Assembly (NCBI GenBank): GCA_023436615.1
Contig: JAEZIO010000037.1
Span: forward strand, 30,015 to 94,014
DNA from: Pseudomonadota bacterium
GTDB taxonomy: Bacteria; Pseudomonadota; Alphaproteobacteria; Sphingomonadales; Sphingomonadaceae
DNA: 64,000 bases
Reading direction: 5' to 3'
Position numbers and translations under genes: made by a program. Below, piece after piece: positions 29,123-37,236 of this stretch; the first letter of the stretch is position 1, and each line of letters begins with the position of its first letter. The notes beneath the pieces are model-generated. The model ran no database searches, was not told the DNA's origin, and saw only the letters and a list, made by a program, of their open reading frames with translations.

Positions 29123-29265
29123 GGCCGCCTTCTAGCGACCCGTCCCATTGCCCGCCAGCTAGTCGCCGTTTCGCTGGCGCAACGGCTGGAACTTCACAAT
29201 TATATTATGCGTCGGAGCGGCAAGTGCGGCGACAATTGCGCGCCGTGGATGATGGAGTAGTTGCG

Positions 29266-29448
29266 ATGCTCGACCGTCACCTCGTGACGGATCTCGGGCT
29301 GGCGGTCCTGATTGCACTTCCGGCCGCTTTGCCCGCGACCACCAATCCAAGCCCCAGAGGCGCGCAGGCGGCGCTCGTCGACACACCGGAAACGGCGCAA
29401 ACGCTGCTGGCGCAAGCTCAACAGGACAAGCGCTCACTCGATTCCTGA
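29266..29448 (+). CDS. Possible 60-residue protein of unknown function
   Basis: From the ATG at 29266, with TGGAG eight bases upstream, a 60-residue product is encoded: a hydrophobic segment ('LGLAVLIALPAALPA') followed by a polar tail ('ETAQTLLAQAQQDKRSLDS'). It could be a short membrane or exported peptide. It lies alone on the plus strand between two minus-strand genes, and its stop is 1 nt from the stop of the next gene. Coding bias is weak. If it is not real, 29123-29449 is a 327-bp gap in which I see nothing else. Confidence 0.35.
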   Translation: MLDRHLVTDLGLAVLIALPAALPATTNPSPRGAQAALVDTPETAQTLLAQAQQDKRSLDS

Positions 29449-29449
29449 G

Positions 29450-29884
29450 CTAGCGCAGCCATCCGCGCTGGACCGAATGCCGGGCGAACCAGAAGATCGT
29501 CCAGGTAATCGCAAGCACGACGATCGCCACCGCCACGTCGTTGGTCGTGATGTTGTCGCGAATGCCTGGAACCAGCGCATATGGCGCGAACGTCACGATG
29601 GCCGCGGCCAGCGACACGAGCAGCAAGGGCTGGGCCAGCTTTCGGCGCAGAACCAGCATCACCGCGCCCGCCAACCCGACCCATACGGCGATGGCGTAAG
29701 CCGCCACCATCCACACCGGTCGCGCTTCGACGACGACCCGCTGGTCGAGCGGAAGCGACTGCGGGTCAGTCATCACATCGACCAGGTAGCCGCCGCAGGC
29801 CACGACCATGAACAGCAATGAGGCGAGGGCAGCCGCCCAGTACCAGCGCGCCAGAGGCCGCCGCGAATAAAGCTGATCGTTCAT
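29450..29884 (-). CDS. Four-span membrane protein of unknown function
   Basis: From the ATG at 29884, with GGAGGG upstream, the 144-residue product has four hydrophobic segments at roughly 14-36, 57-78, 84-104 and 117-137. No known family was recognised. It begins 58 bp after the CDF transporter gene on the same strand and may be the third gene of the riboswitch-controlled operon. The open frame extends upstream to 30106 but runs antisense-like through the CDF gene end and is not credible. Confidence 0.75.
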   Translation of the reverse strand: MNDQLYSRRPLARWYWAAALASLLFMVVACGGYLVDVMTDPQSLPLDQRVVVEARPVWMVAAYAIAVWVGLAGAVMLVLRRKLAQPLLLVSLAAAIVTFAPYALVPGIRDNITTNDVAVAIVVLAITWTIFWFARHSVQRGWLR

Positions 29885-29942
29885 TGCCCGCCCTCCACGT
29901 GCCGGAGCGTGCGCGAGGCGAGAGCGCGATGCAAGCAGCGGG

Positions 29943-30890
29943 TCAGCAATCTCCGTCGCGGCACTCGACGGTGACGTGCGCGAACGCGCCGAGCTGCAGC
30001 AGGCGCGCCCTGAGCTCCCCGACCGAAGCAGTGCCGGTCGCCGACACGATTGCCGCGTTCGCTCCTGGACCGATCCGCCAGACGTGCAGATCGGTGACGA
30101 TTGCATTGCCGTCGCGCTCCACGGCCTGCTTGATCTGGTCGAGCAAGTGCCTGTCCGCGGTGTCGAGCAGCACTGCCGCCGTCTGCCGCACCAGGCTCCA
30201 AGACCAACGGGCGATGACGAGCGCTCCCACGATGCCCATCGCCGGGTCCAGCCACACCCAGCCCAAATAACGGCCGGCGACGAGGGCGATGATCGCGAGG
30301 ACCGACGTCAGCGCGTCCGCGACGACGTGCATGTAGGCCGCGCGAAGATTGTGGTCGTCGTGATGGTCATGGTGATGGTCGTGGCGATGCGGACGCTCGT
30401 GTTGATGGTGCTCGTGCCGGTGGTGCGCCGGTCCATGCGAAAGCATCGCGGCGCTGACCAGGTTCACGACAAGTCCGAGCACCGCCACCACGATCGCATC
30501 GCCGAAGTCGACCGGCACCGGATTCAGCAGGCGGGTGACGGACTCGAACGCGATCCCCACCGCGAAGACTCCCAGGATGAGCGCGGACGCGAAGCCGGCG
30601 AGGTCGCCCACCTTGCCCGTTCCGAACGTGAAGCGGGGATTGGCGACATGGCGCTTGGCAAAGCGATAGGCTGCCGCCGCAACCGCCAGCGCGCCCGCGT
30701 GCGTTGCCATGTGGAAGCCGTCCGCAAGCAGCGCCATCGATCCGGTGAGAAACCCGGCCGCGATTTCGCCAACCATCATGGCGGCGGTCAGCGCAACGAC
30801 CCACAAAGTCCGGCGGGCGTTGCGATCGTGCGACGCGCCGAGGAAGTCGTGGTCGTGCGCCAGCTCTTCGAGTTCGTAACGAGTCGCCAA
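29943..30890 (-). CDS. CDF family divalent metal exporter with His-rich loop (DmeF-like)
   Basis: The 315-residue product has six membrane spans. Span 2 carries 'LLADGFHMATHAGAL' and span 5 'HVVADALTSV'. Between spans 4 and 5 is a His-rich cytoplasmic loop at about 154-180. The HxxxH (span 2) plus HxxxD (span 5) pattern resembles DmeF-type cobalt/nickel exporters rather than the DxxxD of manganese CDFs. It starts at TTG 30890 with GGGAG five bases upstream and follows mntP by 14 bp, so it is inferred to share the manganese riboswitch. True metal preference is unknown. Confidence 0.88.
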   Translation of the reverse strand: MATRYELEELAHDHDFLGASHDRNARRTLWVVALTAAMMVGEIAAGFLTGSMALLADGFHMATHAGALAVAAAAYRFAKRHVANPRFTFGTGKVGDLAGFASALILGVFAVGIAFESVTRLLNPVPVDFGDAIVVAVLGLVVNLVSAAMLSHGPAHHRHEHHQHERPHRHDHHHDHHDDHNLRAAYMHVVADALTSVLAIIALVAGRYLGWVWLDPAMGIVGALVIARWSWSLVRQTAAVLLDTADRHLLDQIKQAVERDGNAIVTDLHVWRIGPGANAAIVSATGTASVGELRARLLQLGAFAHVTVECRDGDC

Positions 30891-30904
30891 TTCAGCTCCC
30901 TTCG

Positions 30905-31477
30905 TCAGCCGACATAGCCGGTATGCTCGAGCAATATCGCCAGTCCGATCCCGATCAGGCCGACACCGCCGAGCAGCTCGACCGCGGGGCCGAAACGGGC
31001 ACCGGCAGCCCGTCCGATCAACAGTCCGGCCGTGGCCAGCGTGAACGTCGTCGCGCCGATCGCCAGCGCGACCGCGACTATATTGGCATCGACAAGGGCG
31101 AGCGTCACCCCGACGGCCGCTGCGTCGATGCTCGTGGCAAGGGCGGTGAGCGCCAGCCCCACCATGCCCGATCTTTTGGTCGGCGGCCGCTCGTCTCTCG
31201 ATCGCATCGCCGCCGCCGCCTCAATGGCCATCTTCCCGCCGACGCCGCCGAGAAGGGCGAAGGCGACCCAATGGTCGATGGCCGCGATATAGGCGCTCGC
31301 CGCGAGGCCGAGAGTCCAGCCGATGAGCGGAGTCAGGGCTTCGATTGCGCCGAACACCAGGCCGCTCTTGACCGCCGTCGCGAAGCTCGGGCGGAGGGAG
31401 GCTCCACGCGCCATCGCCGCGGCGCACGCGTCGGCCGACATGCTGAAGGCGAGGACTGCGACGGAAGCAGGGGTCAC
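30905..31477 (-). CDS. mntP: Manganese efflux pump MntP
   Basis: MntP exports excess Mn(II). The start is set at GTG 31477, with GGAG seven bases upstream; the frame is open to 31507. The 190-residue product has six hydrophobic segments and the paired family motifs 'AFSMSADACAAAMARG' near the N-terminus and 'ALATSIDAAAVGVTLAL' in the second half, both carrying the conserved Asp. It lies directly downstream of a yybP-ykoY riboswitch, the standard manganese switch for this gene. Confidence 0.94.
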   Translation of the reverse strand: MTPASVAVLAFSMSADACAAAMARGASLRPSFATAVKSGLVFGAIEALTPLIGWTLGLAASAYIAAIDHWVAFALLGGVGGKMAIEAAAAMRSRDERPPTKRSGMVGLALTALATSIDAAAVGVTLALVDANIVAVALAIGATTFTLATAGLLIGRAAGARFGPAVELLGGVGLIGIGLAILLEHTGYVG

Positions 31478-31540
31478 GAACCAACTCCGCCGGACGCAAG
31501 ACAGCACGGTCCAGGCCGCCCGGCTGGGCTCCGGATCGCG

Positions 31541-31640
31541 CTGGTCTCGCTAAGCGGACTGTCCACCGACTGCGCCATGCGCCGAAGCGCAAGTATGTTG
31601 ACGCGGTCCCGGCTGCGGCCGGAAGCTACTCCCCAACTGG
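31541..31640 (-). promoter_or_regulatory. yybP-ykoY manganese riboswitch upstream of mntP
   Basis: On the minus strand the conserved aptamer pieces occur in order: GTTGGGGAGTAGC (near 31637-31625), then a GC hairpin, GTCAACATACTT (about 31602-31591), a second hairpin, and TTAGCGAGACCAGC (about 31553-31540). GTTGG and CCAGC can pair to close helix P1. These are the hallmark GGGGAGTAG, CAACATACT and GCGAGACC elements of the family that binds Mn(II). The aptamer ends about 64 nt before the mntP start codon, leaving room for an expression platform. Confidence 0.93.
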
Positions 31641-31663
31641 GGCGGCTAAATATTGGCTATGCA

Positions 31664-31681
31664 GCCCGGGTCAACCCGGGC
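31664..31681. repeat. Perfect inverted repeat between L,D-transpeptidase and the mntP leader
   Basis: GCCCGGGTCAACCCGGGC has 8-bp arms around CA. It lies 9 nt after the stop of the minus-strand L,D-transpeptidase gene and about 25 nt upstream of the riboswitch. There is no T-run. It may separate the two transcripts or be a regulator site. Confidence 0.45.
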
Positions 31682-31689
31682 GCGGGGGG

Positions 31690-32268
31690 TCAGCCCTCGA
31701 CGATCACCTTCGTGCCGATCTTGGTCAGGCCGTAAAGCTGCTCGGCAAACTTCAGCGGCAGCCGGACGCACCCGTGACTGGCCGGGTAACCGGGGTTCTT
31801 GCCGCCATGGAATGCAATTCCCTTCGGATCGTACATCTGCATGTAGGGCATGGGCGCGTTGTCGTACTTCCGGCTGAACCCTTTGACTTTCTTGAGCCGC
31901 ACCTCCCACAGGCCGAGCGGCGTTTCCTTGCCCTTCTTGCCGCTTGAAATCGTCGAAACGCCAATGAGCATCTCGCCACGATAGACGTAGAAGAGCTGCG
32001 TCAGCAGGTCGACGACGACCTTGGTCTCCCCCTCCTTCGGAATGGCGGCAACCCATTTGTAATCGCCCGGCTTCAGGGCGAGCGGGCCGAACAGCGCGAC
32101 AGCATCCTTGTGCGCTTGAGGCGCGTTGCCGTGGGTCCACTTGTACGGAAGCTCCTGCGCGACCGGGCGCGGAGGCGCCACGTGCGCGACCTGCTTCGGC
32201 GCGGTGGAGCAGCTTGCGAGCAACGCGGACGCGATTGCCGCGACCGCCCATTTTCCAAAAGTCTTCAT
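31690..32268 (-). CDS. L,D-transpeptidase (YkuD domain) lipoprotein
   Basis: The 192-residue product has a lipoprotein signal ('LLASC', Cys20) and a C-terminal YkuD domain with 'HGGKNPGYPASHGCVRLP', catalytic Cys167 and its His. These enzymes make 3-3 crosslinks or attach proteins to peptidoglycan in the periplasm. The middle region 'KWVAAIPKEGETKVVVDLLTQLFYVYRG' is the usual start of the domain. It is monocistronic by appearance. Confidence 0.93.
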   Translation of the reverse strand: MKTFGKWAVAAIASALLASCSTAPKQVAHVAPPRPVAQELPYKWTHGNAPQAHKDAVALFGPLALKPGDYKWVAAIPKEGETKVVVDLLTQLFYVYRGEMLIGVSTISSGKKGKETPLGLWEVRLKKVKGFSRKYDNAPMPYMQMYDPKGIAFHGGKNPGYPASHGCVRLPLKFAEQLYGLTKIGTKVIVEG

Positions 32269-32327
32269 GGATCAGTGAAACAGCCGAAGCGGCCCGCCTC
32301 GTCAATCCAACGGTAAACGCGAATTTA

Positions 32328-32339
32328 GCGGTTAACCGC
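32328..32339. promoter_or_regulatory. 12-bp perfect palindrome in a divergent promoter region
   Basis: GCGGTTAACCGC lies between the divergent L,D-transpeptidase (start 32268) and glutaredoxin (start 32410) genes. It contains back-to-back TTAACC half-sites. Dimeric regulator binding is possible; nothing more can be said from sequence. Confidence 0.35.
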
Positions 32340-32409
32340 GAAAAATGACGAGCTGCGGAACTTGCGAGCCTCTGTCGCGCTCCGCTTTGGCCAGCAAGGA
32401 GCTTCGCCA

Positions 32410-32673
32410 GTGCCCCAGTCCGTCGTCCTCTATCGAATGGTTCTCCCCGAGCACACCTGCCCGTTCGGCGTCCGCGCCACCGAGCTTCTCGAAAGCGCCG
32501 GCATAGACTTCGAAGACCGCGTCCTCAGCTCACGTGAGGAAGTCGATGCGTTCCAGCAGGAGCATGGCGTGACCACGACCCCGCAGTGCTTCGTCGACGG
32601 CGAACGGATCGGCGGCAGCGAGGAGGTCGAGCGCTGGATCGCGAGCCGCGCCTCCGTCAGCCCGGTGCGCTGA
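32410..32673 (+). CDS. Glutaredoxin-like protein with CPFG active site
   Basis: The GTG at 32410 is chosen because AAGGAG lies eight bases upstream; the frame is open to 32362. The 87-residue product has a glutaredoxin fold pattern: 'VVLYRMVLPEHTCPFG' with Cys17, 'GVTTTPQCFVDGERIGGSEEV' with the cis-Pro and GSH-binding region. The active site is CPFG rather than CPYC, so it lacks the second Cys and should act as a monothiol. A further Cys follows the cis-Pro (TPQC). Function in thiol redox is inferred. Confidence 0.85.
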   Translation: MPQSVVLYRMVLPEHTCPFGVRATELLESAGIDFEDRVLSSREEVDAFQQEHGVTTTPQCFVDGERIGGSEEVERWIASRASVSPVR

Positions 32674-32703
32674 AGCTGCTTCAGTGAGCGACGGAGCGGT
32701 GAG

Positions 32704-32789
32704 CAACCCCTCCCTCATGCGCGCCGCATGAGGGTTGCGGTCAGAGTGAGCCTTTGTGGTCAGCCCCCCGGACTGACCAGACGGCTCAC
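32704..32789. terminator. Hairpins between convergent glutaredoxin and guaA
   Basis: The first hairpin has 10-bp arms CCCTCATGCG (32712-32721) and CGCATGAGGG (32725-32734). The second is nested: outer GTGAGCC (32746-32752) with GGCTCAC (32783-32789), inner TGGTCAG (32757-32763) with CTGACCA (32773-32779). The outer right arm reaches the guaA stop. There is no T-run, so these are probably mRNA 3'-end or bidirectional stop structures. Confidence 0.5.
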
Positions 32790-34345
32790 TCCCACTCGAT
32801 CGTGCCGGGCGGCTTCGACGTGTAATCGTAGACGACGCGGTTGATTCCGGGGACCTCGTTGACGATGCGCGTCGCGACGCGGCTCAGGAATTCGGAGTCG
32901 AACGGGAACACGTCGGCGGTCATTCCATCGACGCTAGTCACCGCGCGTAGCCCGCAGACATAGTCGTAGGTTCTGTAATCGCCCATTACGCCGACGGTCC
33001 GAACCGGCAGGAGCACGGCGAAGGCCTGCCAGATGGCGTCATACAGACCGGCGTTGCGGATTTCCTCCAGATAGACGGCGTCGGCCTTGCGAAGGATGTC
33101 GCATTTCTCCTTCGTCACCTCGCCGGGAATTCGGATCGCGAGGCCCGGCCCTGGGAACGGGTGGCGGCCGACGAAGGCCTCAGGAAGTCCCAGCTCGCGG
33201 CCGAGCTCGCGAACCTCGTCCTTGAACAATTCGCGCAGCGGCTCGACCAGCTTCATGTTCATGCGCTCGGGAAGCCCGCCGACATTGTGGTGGCTCTTGA
33301 TGGTGACGCTCGGACCGCCGGTGAAGCTGACGCTCTCGATGACGTCGGGGTATAGGGTCCCCTGCGCCAGGAAATCGGCGCCGCCGATCTTGCGCGCCTC
33401 CTCCTCGAACACGTTGATGAACTCGGCGCCGATGAACTTGCGCTTCTTCTCGGGATCGGTGACGCCCTCAAGCCCGCCGAGGAAGTCGGCGCTTGCGTCG
33501 ACGTGCACGAGCGGGATGTTGTAGCTGTTGCGGAACAGCGAGACGACCTGCTCCGCTTCGCCTGCACGCATTAGCCCGTGATCGACGAAGACGCAGGTCA
33601 GCTGGTCGCCGATCGCCTCGTGGATGAGGACCGCCGCGACAGCGCTGTCGACGCCGCCGGACAGGCCGCAGATTACGCGCCCGCTTCCCACCTGCTCGCG
33701 GATTTCGGCGATCTTGGCGTCGCGGAAGGCGCCCATCGTCCAGTCGCCCGCGCAGCCGCAGATATGCCGCGCGAAATTGGCGAGGAGCTTGCCGCCATCG
33801 GGCGTGTGAACGACCTCCGGGTGGAACATCAGGCTGTAGCGCTTGGCCTGTTCGTTCGTAGCGATGGCGTAGGGCGCACCTTCCGACCGGGCTACCACCT
33901 GGAAACCGGGGGCGAGGGTGTCGACCCGATCGCCGTGGCTCATCCATACCTGGTGGGTCTCGCCGACGTTCCAAAGCCCGTCGAACAGCGCCGACGGCGC
34001 GACCACCTCGATGAAGGCTCGCCCGAACTCGCGCTGGTCCGAAGCCACGACCTTGCCGCCGAGTTGCTGGTGAAGCGTTTGCTGGCCGTAGCAGATGCCG
34101 AGGAGAGGCAGGCCGGAGTCGAAGACTGCCTGCGGCGCCTTCGGGCTTTCCTCGTGCATGGCCGACGCCGGGCCGCCCGAGAAGATCACCCCCCGGGGCT
34201 GAAGCCGCTCGAAGGCGTCTTCCGCGGCATTGAACGGGGCGATCTCGCAATAGACGCCGGCCTCACGGACGCGCCGGGCGATGAGCTGCGTCACCTGGCT
34301 TCCGAAGTCGATGATGAGAATGGAGTCGGCGGGGTGAACCGTCAT
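32786..34345 (-). CDS. guaA: GMP synthase (glutamine-hydrolysing)
   Basis: GuaA converts XMP to GMP using glutamine ammonia and ATP. From ATG 34345 the product is 519 residues; a longer frame to 34375 is not conserved. The class I amidotransferase domain has 'LLGICYGQQ' with Cys85 and 'MFHPEVVHT'. The ATP pyrophosphatase domain has 'GLSGGVDSAVAAVL', and the C-terminal dimer domain has 'RHPFPGPGLAIRI' and ends 'KPPGTIEWE', typical of the family. With purL this is the second purine gene in the window, but they are not linked. Confidence 0.97.
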   Translation of the reverse strand: MTVHPADSILIIDFGSQVTQLIARRVREAGVYCEIAPFNAAEDAFERLQPRGVIFSGGPASAMHEESPKAPQAVFDSGLPLLGICYGQQTLHQQLGGKVVASDQREFGRAFIEVVAPSALFDGLWNVGETHQVWMSHGDRVDTLAPGFQVVARSEGAPYAIATNEQAKRYSLMFHPEVVHTPDGGKLLANFARHICGCAGDWTMGAFRDAKIAEIREQVGSGRVICGLSGGVDSAVAAVLIHEAIGDQLTCVFVDHGLMRAGEAEQVVSLFRNSYNIPLVHVDASADFLGGLEGVTDPEKKRKFIGAEFINVFEEEARKIGGADFLAQGTLYPDVIESVSFTGGPSVTIKSHHNVGGLPERMNMKLVEPLRELFKDEVRELGRELGLPEAFVGRHPFPGPGLAIRIPGEVTKEKCDILRKADAVYLEEIRNAGLYDAIWQAFAVLLPVRTVGVMGDYRTYDYVCGLRAVTSVDGMTADVFPFDSEFLSRVATRIVNEVPGINRVVYDYTSKPPGTIEWE

Positions 34346-34437
34346 GGCGGGCCGATACGGAGCGAGCGTCCGCATGTCGAGTCAGCCCAATTCGACGTCA
34401 CTTGTGATATTGGGCTTCAGCCGCGGGGAGGGAATCG

Positions 34438-35160
34438 ATGCCAGTTGCAAGCGCCACGTTCGCCGCGGGCCTCTGGCTTGCTGGATCGGCTGTGCCGACG
34501 GCGGCTCAATCGCCGGTTGCAATCACCAGCGTCAGCCGCGAGCAGCTGGAGCGCCTACCGGCCGGCCGGCGTCTCGACGACCTGTTGAGGACCTGCCCGA
34601 GCCAGACGATCCCCGCGATCAGCCGCCCGCCTGTGCTTCCTGCAATGCCCCCGCCTGGCCTCTCCCTGCAGTGCATGCGCCCCGACAATCTCGAGCTGAT
34701 CACTGTCTATCGTGCCCACAACCAGCTGCGCGCGCAATTCGGTTCGCGGCCATTGTTCTGGGACCCGCAGCTCGCCGCGCAGGCGCGTTCCTACGGGCCG
34801 ACTCTGGCCGGCTACGGACGCCCGGTACACTCCGTCCGCACGGGCCGTGAATGGTCTCGGGAGAATCTGCTCCAGGCGCTGCCAGGCACCTCGGCCGACC
34901 GCATGGTCAACGTATGGGTCGCGGAACGCCGCTACTTCCGCCCCGGCGTCTTTCCAAACGTCAGCGTCACCGGCAATTGGGCTGACGTCGGCCATTTCAC
35001 CCAAATGGTGTGGCCGACCACGACCGCCGTCGGCTGCGCAGTCCAGCGTGGAATCGGCCGGTCTGACTGGCTGATCTGCCGCTACGCACCGCCCGGCAAT
35101 CGCGACGGGGCGTGGCTCGGCCCGTCACCGCCGCCGCCGCCGCCACCGCCTCCGCCCTAA
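34438..35160 (+). CDS. Secreted CAP-domain (SCP/PR1) protein with polyproline tail
   Basis: The 240-residue product has a signal peptide (about 1-23, ending 'PTAAQ'), a linker with paired Cys, and a CAP domain: 'YRAHNQLRAQFGSRPLFWDPQLAAQARSYG', 'SRENLLQ', 'GHFTQMVWPTTTAVGCAV' and 'WLICRYAPPGN'. These carry the usual His/Glu residues of the CAP cavity. The protein ends in a run of about ten prolines. Role unknown; bacterial CAP proteins are extracellular. Its stop interlocks with the convergent thioesterase stop at 35157-35160. Confidence 0.9.
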   Translation: MPVASATFAAGLWLAGSAVPTAAQSPVAITSVSREQLERLPAGRRLDDLLRTCPSQTIPAISRPPVLPAMPPPGLSLQCMRPDNLELITVYRAHNQLRAQFGSRPLFWDPQLAAQARSYGPTLAGYGRPVHSVRTGREWSRENLLQALPGTSADRMVNVWVAERRYFRPGVFPNVSVTGNWADVGHFTQMVWPTTTAVGCAVQRGIGRSDWLICRYAPPGNRDGAWLGPSPPPPPPPPPP

Positions 35161-35540
35161 GGCGTGACGAAGCGGCGGATGATGTCCTGCGCCAGCCGCG
35201 CCGGGCGCTTGGTCACGCCGTCCAGACAACACCAGCAGCTTTGCACCTCGGCGAGCACATCTTCGCCGCGCTTGACGACCGTGGTGAAAAAGGCCCGCGC
35301 GCCCTGGACCCTCTCGGCGATGACTTCGGCGAACACGGGATCGTCGAGGAATGTCGGCTTCCTGTAGGTGATCTCATGCTTGAGCGCGACCCACAGGTGG
35401 CGCGCGACCGCCTCCGACGGGGCGACCGATTGCCAATAATGCACGACCGCATCCTGCACCCATTTCAGGTACACCGAGTTGTTGACGTGACCCATGTGGT
35501 CGATGTCCTGCTCGGCGATGGCGATGGAGTAGCGAAACAT
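35157..35540 (-). CDS. Hotdog-fold acyl-CoA thioesterase (4HBT/FadM-like)
   Basis: The 127-residue product has 'AEQDIDHMGHVNNSVYLKWVQDA', the typical active-site helix of 4-hydroxybenzoyl-CoA thioesterase relatives, followed by 'HEITYRKPTFLDDPV'. Length is right for a single hotdog domain. It probably hydrolyses an acyl-CoA; the substrate cannot be read from sequence. No metabolic neighbours. Confidence 0.87.
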   Translation of the reverse strand: MFRYSIAIAEQDIDHMGHVNNSVYLKWVQDAVVHYWQSVAPSEAVARHLWVALKHEITYRKPTFLDDPVFAEVIAERVQGARAFFTTVVKRGEDVLAEVQSCWCCLDGVTKRPARLAQDIIRRFVTP

Positions 35541-35630
35541 CAGACGCCCTCCCCGGCGTGCGACTCAAGATTGCTTACATTGATGACAATAACGTTACTC
35601 GAAGTGAAGCGATCCATTCGGGCTTGTCCG

Positions 35631-36632
35631 CTAGGTCCGCTCAAGGATTGGTTGCGCCGCCATCGCCTCAGCGAGCAATTCGTAAGAACGCAGGCGCGCT
35701 TTGTGATCGTAGATCTGCGAGGTGACGATCAACTCATCGGCCTTGGTGCGCTTGACGAATTCGTCGATCTTGGCCCGCACCGTTTCCGGGCTTCCGATCG
35801 CCGAGCAGGACAGCACGCTCTTCAGGATCGCTCGCGCCTGCAGCGGAAGCGTGTCGGCAAAGCCGGGCACGGGGGGCGGGAGTTGCGTCGGCTCCCCGGT
35901 ACGAAGCGCGACAAACGCCTGCTGGACGGAGGTGGCAAGCAACTCGGCCTCCTCGTCGCTGTCGGCGGCGAAGACGTTGAAGCCCAGCATCACATAAGGC
36001 TCGTCGAGCTGCTCCGACGGCTCGAAGCGGTGGCGATAGACCTCGATGGCCTCCATCATCATCTGCGGCGCGAAGTGCGACGCGAAGGCGTAGGGCAGTC
36101 CCAGCGCGGCGGCGAGCTGCGCACCGAACAGGCTCGACCCGAGGATGTAAACCGGGATGTCGAGTCCCTCCCCGGGGATGGCCCGGACTCGGCCGTTCTC
36201 GCCGCGAAAATAGCCCATCAGCTCGACGACGTCGTTCGGGAACTGGTTCTGGTCGGACGCCATGCTGCGTCGCATCGCGTAGGCGGCCGCCTGGTCCGTG
36301 CCCGGCGCGCGGCCGAGGCCAAGATCGATGCGGCCGGGATATAGCGACTCCAGCGTCCCGAACTGCTCGGCGACGATCAGCGGCGCATGATTGGGAAGCA
36401 TGACGCCGCCCGAGCCGATCCGGATCGACGACGTCTTCGCGCCCACATAAGCAAGCGCCACCGCGGTCGCCGCACTTGCGATTCCGGGCATCGAATGATG
36501 CTCCGCCATCCAGTAGCGCGTGTAGCCGAGCCGCTCCGCTACTTGCGCGAGTTCTGCCGCTTGTCGGAGCGCTTCTCCGGCGTTCCCGCCTTCGACGATC
36601 GGCGCCAGATCGAGAATGGATAGCTTGACCAT
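35631..36632 (-). CDS. Luciferase-like (LLM class) flavin-dependent oxidoreductase
   Basis: The 333-residue product is a bacterial luciferase-like TIM barrel: 'LSILDLAPIVEGG' at the N-terminus, 'YWMAEHHSMPGIASAA', 'IRIGSGGVMLPNHAPL', 'RIDLGLGRAPGTD' and 'YILGSSLFGAQLAAALGLPYAFASHF'. This pattern fits the MsnO8-type subgroup. It uses reduced flavin; the substrate is unknown. Confidence 0.9.
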   Translation of the reverse strand: MVKLSILDLAPIVEGGNAGEALRQAAELAQVAERLGYTRYWMAEHHSMPGIASAATAVALAYVGAKTSSIRIGSGGVMLPNHAPLIVAEQFGTLESLYPGRIDLGLGRAPGTDQAAAYAMRRSMASDQNQFPNDVVELMGYFRGENGRVRAIPGEGLDIPVYILGSSLFGAQLAAALGLPYAFASHFAPQMMMEAIEVYRHRFEPSEQLDEPYVMLGFNVFAADSDEEAELLATSVQQAFVALRTGEPTQLPPPVPGFADTLPLQARAILKSVLSCSAIGSPETVRAKIDEFVKRTKADELIVTSQIYDHKARLRSYELLAEAMAAQPILERT

Positions 36633-36688
36633 GATGCCCAGATGGTCGGCCGATTGGGCGATTCAACGTGCGCGACGTTCATCGTCCA

Positions 36689-37228
36689 ATGAACGAGACG
36701 AATCCAATCTTCACGATCGGCCACTCAACGCGGTCGATCCCCGAGTTCGTCGAGGTGCTTCGAAGCGGCCCCGCCGATATGGTCGTCGACGTCCGGACCG
36801 TGCCGAAGTCGCTGCGCAACCCGCAATATCACGAGGATGTGCTTGGAGAGGAGCTGGCCTCGTTCCAGCTCGGCTATACGCGTATCGCGAGCCTCGGGGG
36901 GCTTCGCGGCCGCTCGCACGACGTGGCGCGGGAGGTGAACGGCTTTTGGGAGAACCGGAGCTTCCACAATTATGCCGATTACGCGCTGTCCGCCGAGTTT
37001 GGCGAAGGACTTCACGAGCTGCTCGCGCTAAGCGCGGAGCGGCGATGCGCGATCATGTGCGCCGAAGCGGTGTGGTGGCGCTGCCACCGCCGCATCATCT
37101 CCGATTACCTCCTCGCACGCGGTCGAGTAGTGCTGCATCTGATGGGTGGCGGGCGCTTGGACCCCGCGAAGCTCACCCCGGGCGCCCGCATCGTCGACGG
37201 AACGATCACCTATCCGGCGAGTGCCTGA
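36689..37228 (+). CDS. DUF488 family protein
   Basis: From ATG 36689 the product is 179 residues, with 'IFTIGHSTRSIPEFVEVL', 'VVDVRTVPKSLRNPQY' and 'LGGLRGRS', the DUF488 core, and 'IMCAEAVWWRCHRRIISDYL', where the conserved Cys, Trp, Cys and His cluster lies. DUF488 has no established biochemical role. A slightly earlier start at 36668 is possible. Confidence 0.88.
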   Translation: MNETNPIFTIGHSTRSIPEFVEVLRSGPADMVVDVRTVPKSLRNPQYHEDVLGEELASFQLGYTRIASLGGLRGRSHDVAREVNGFWENRSFHNYADYALSAEFGEGLHELLALSAERRCAIMCAEAVWWRCHRRIISDYLLARGRVVLHLMGGGRLDPAKLTPGARIVDGTITYPASA

Positions 37229-37236
37229 ATGCGCGC

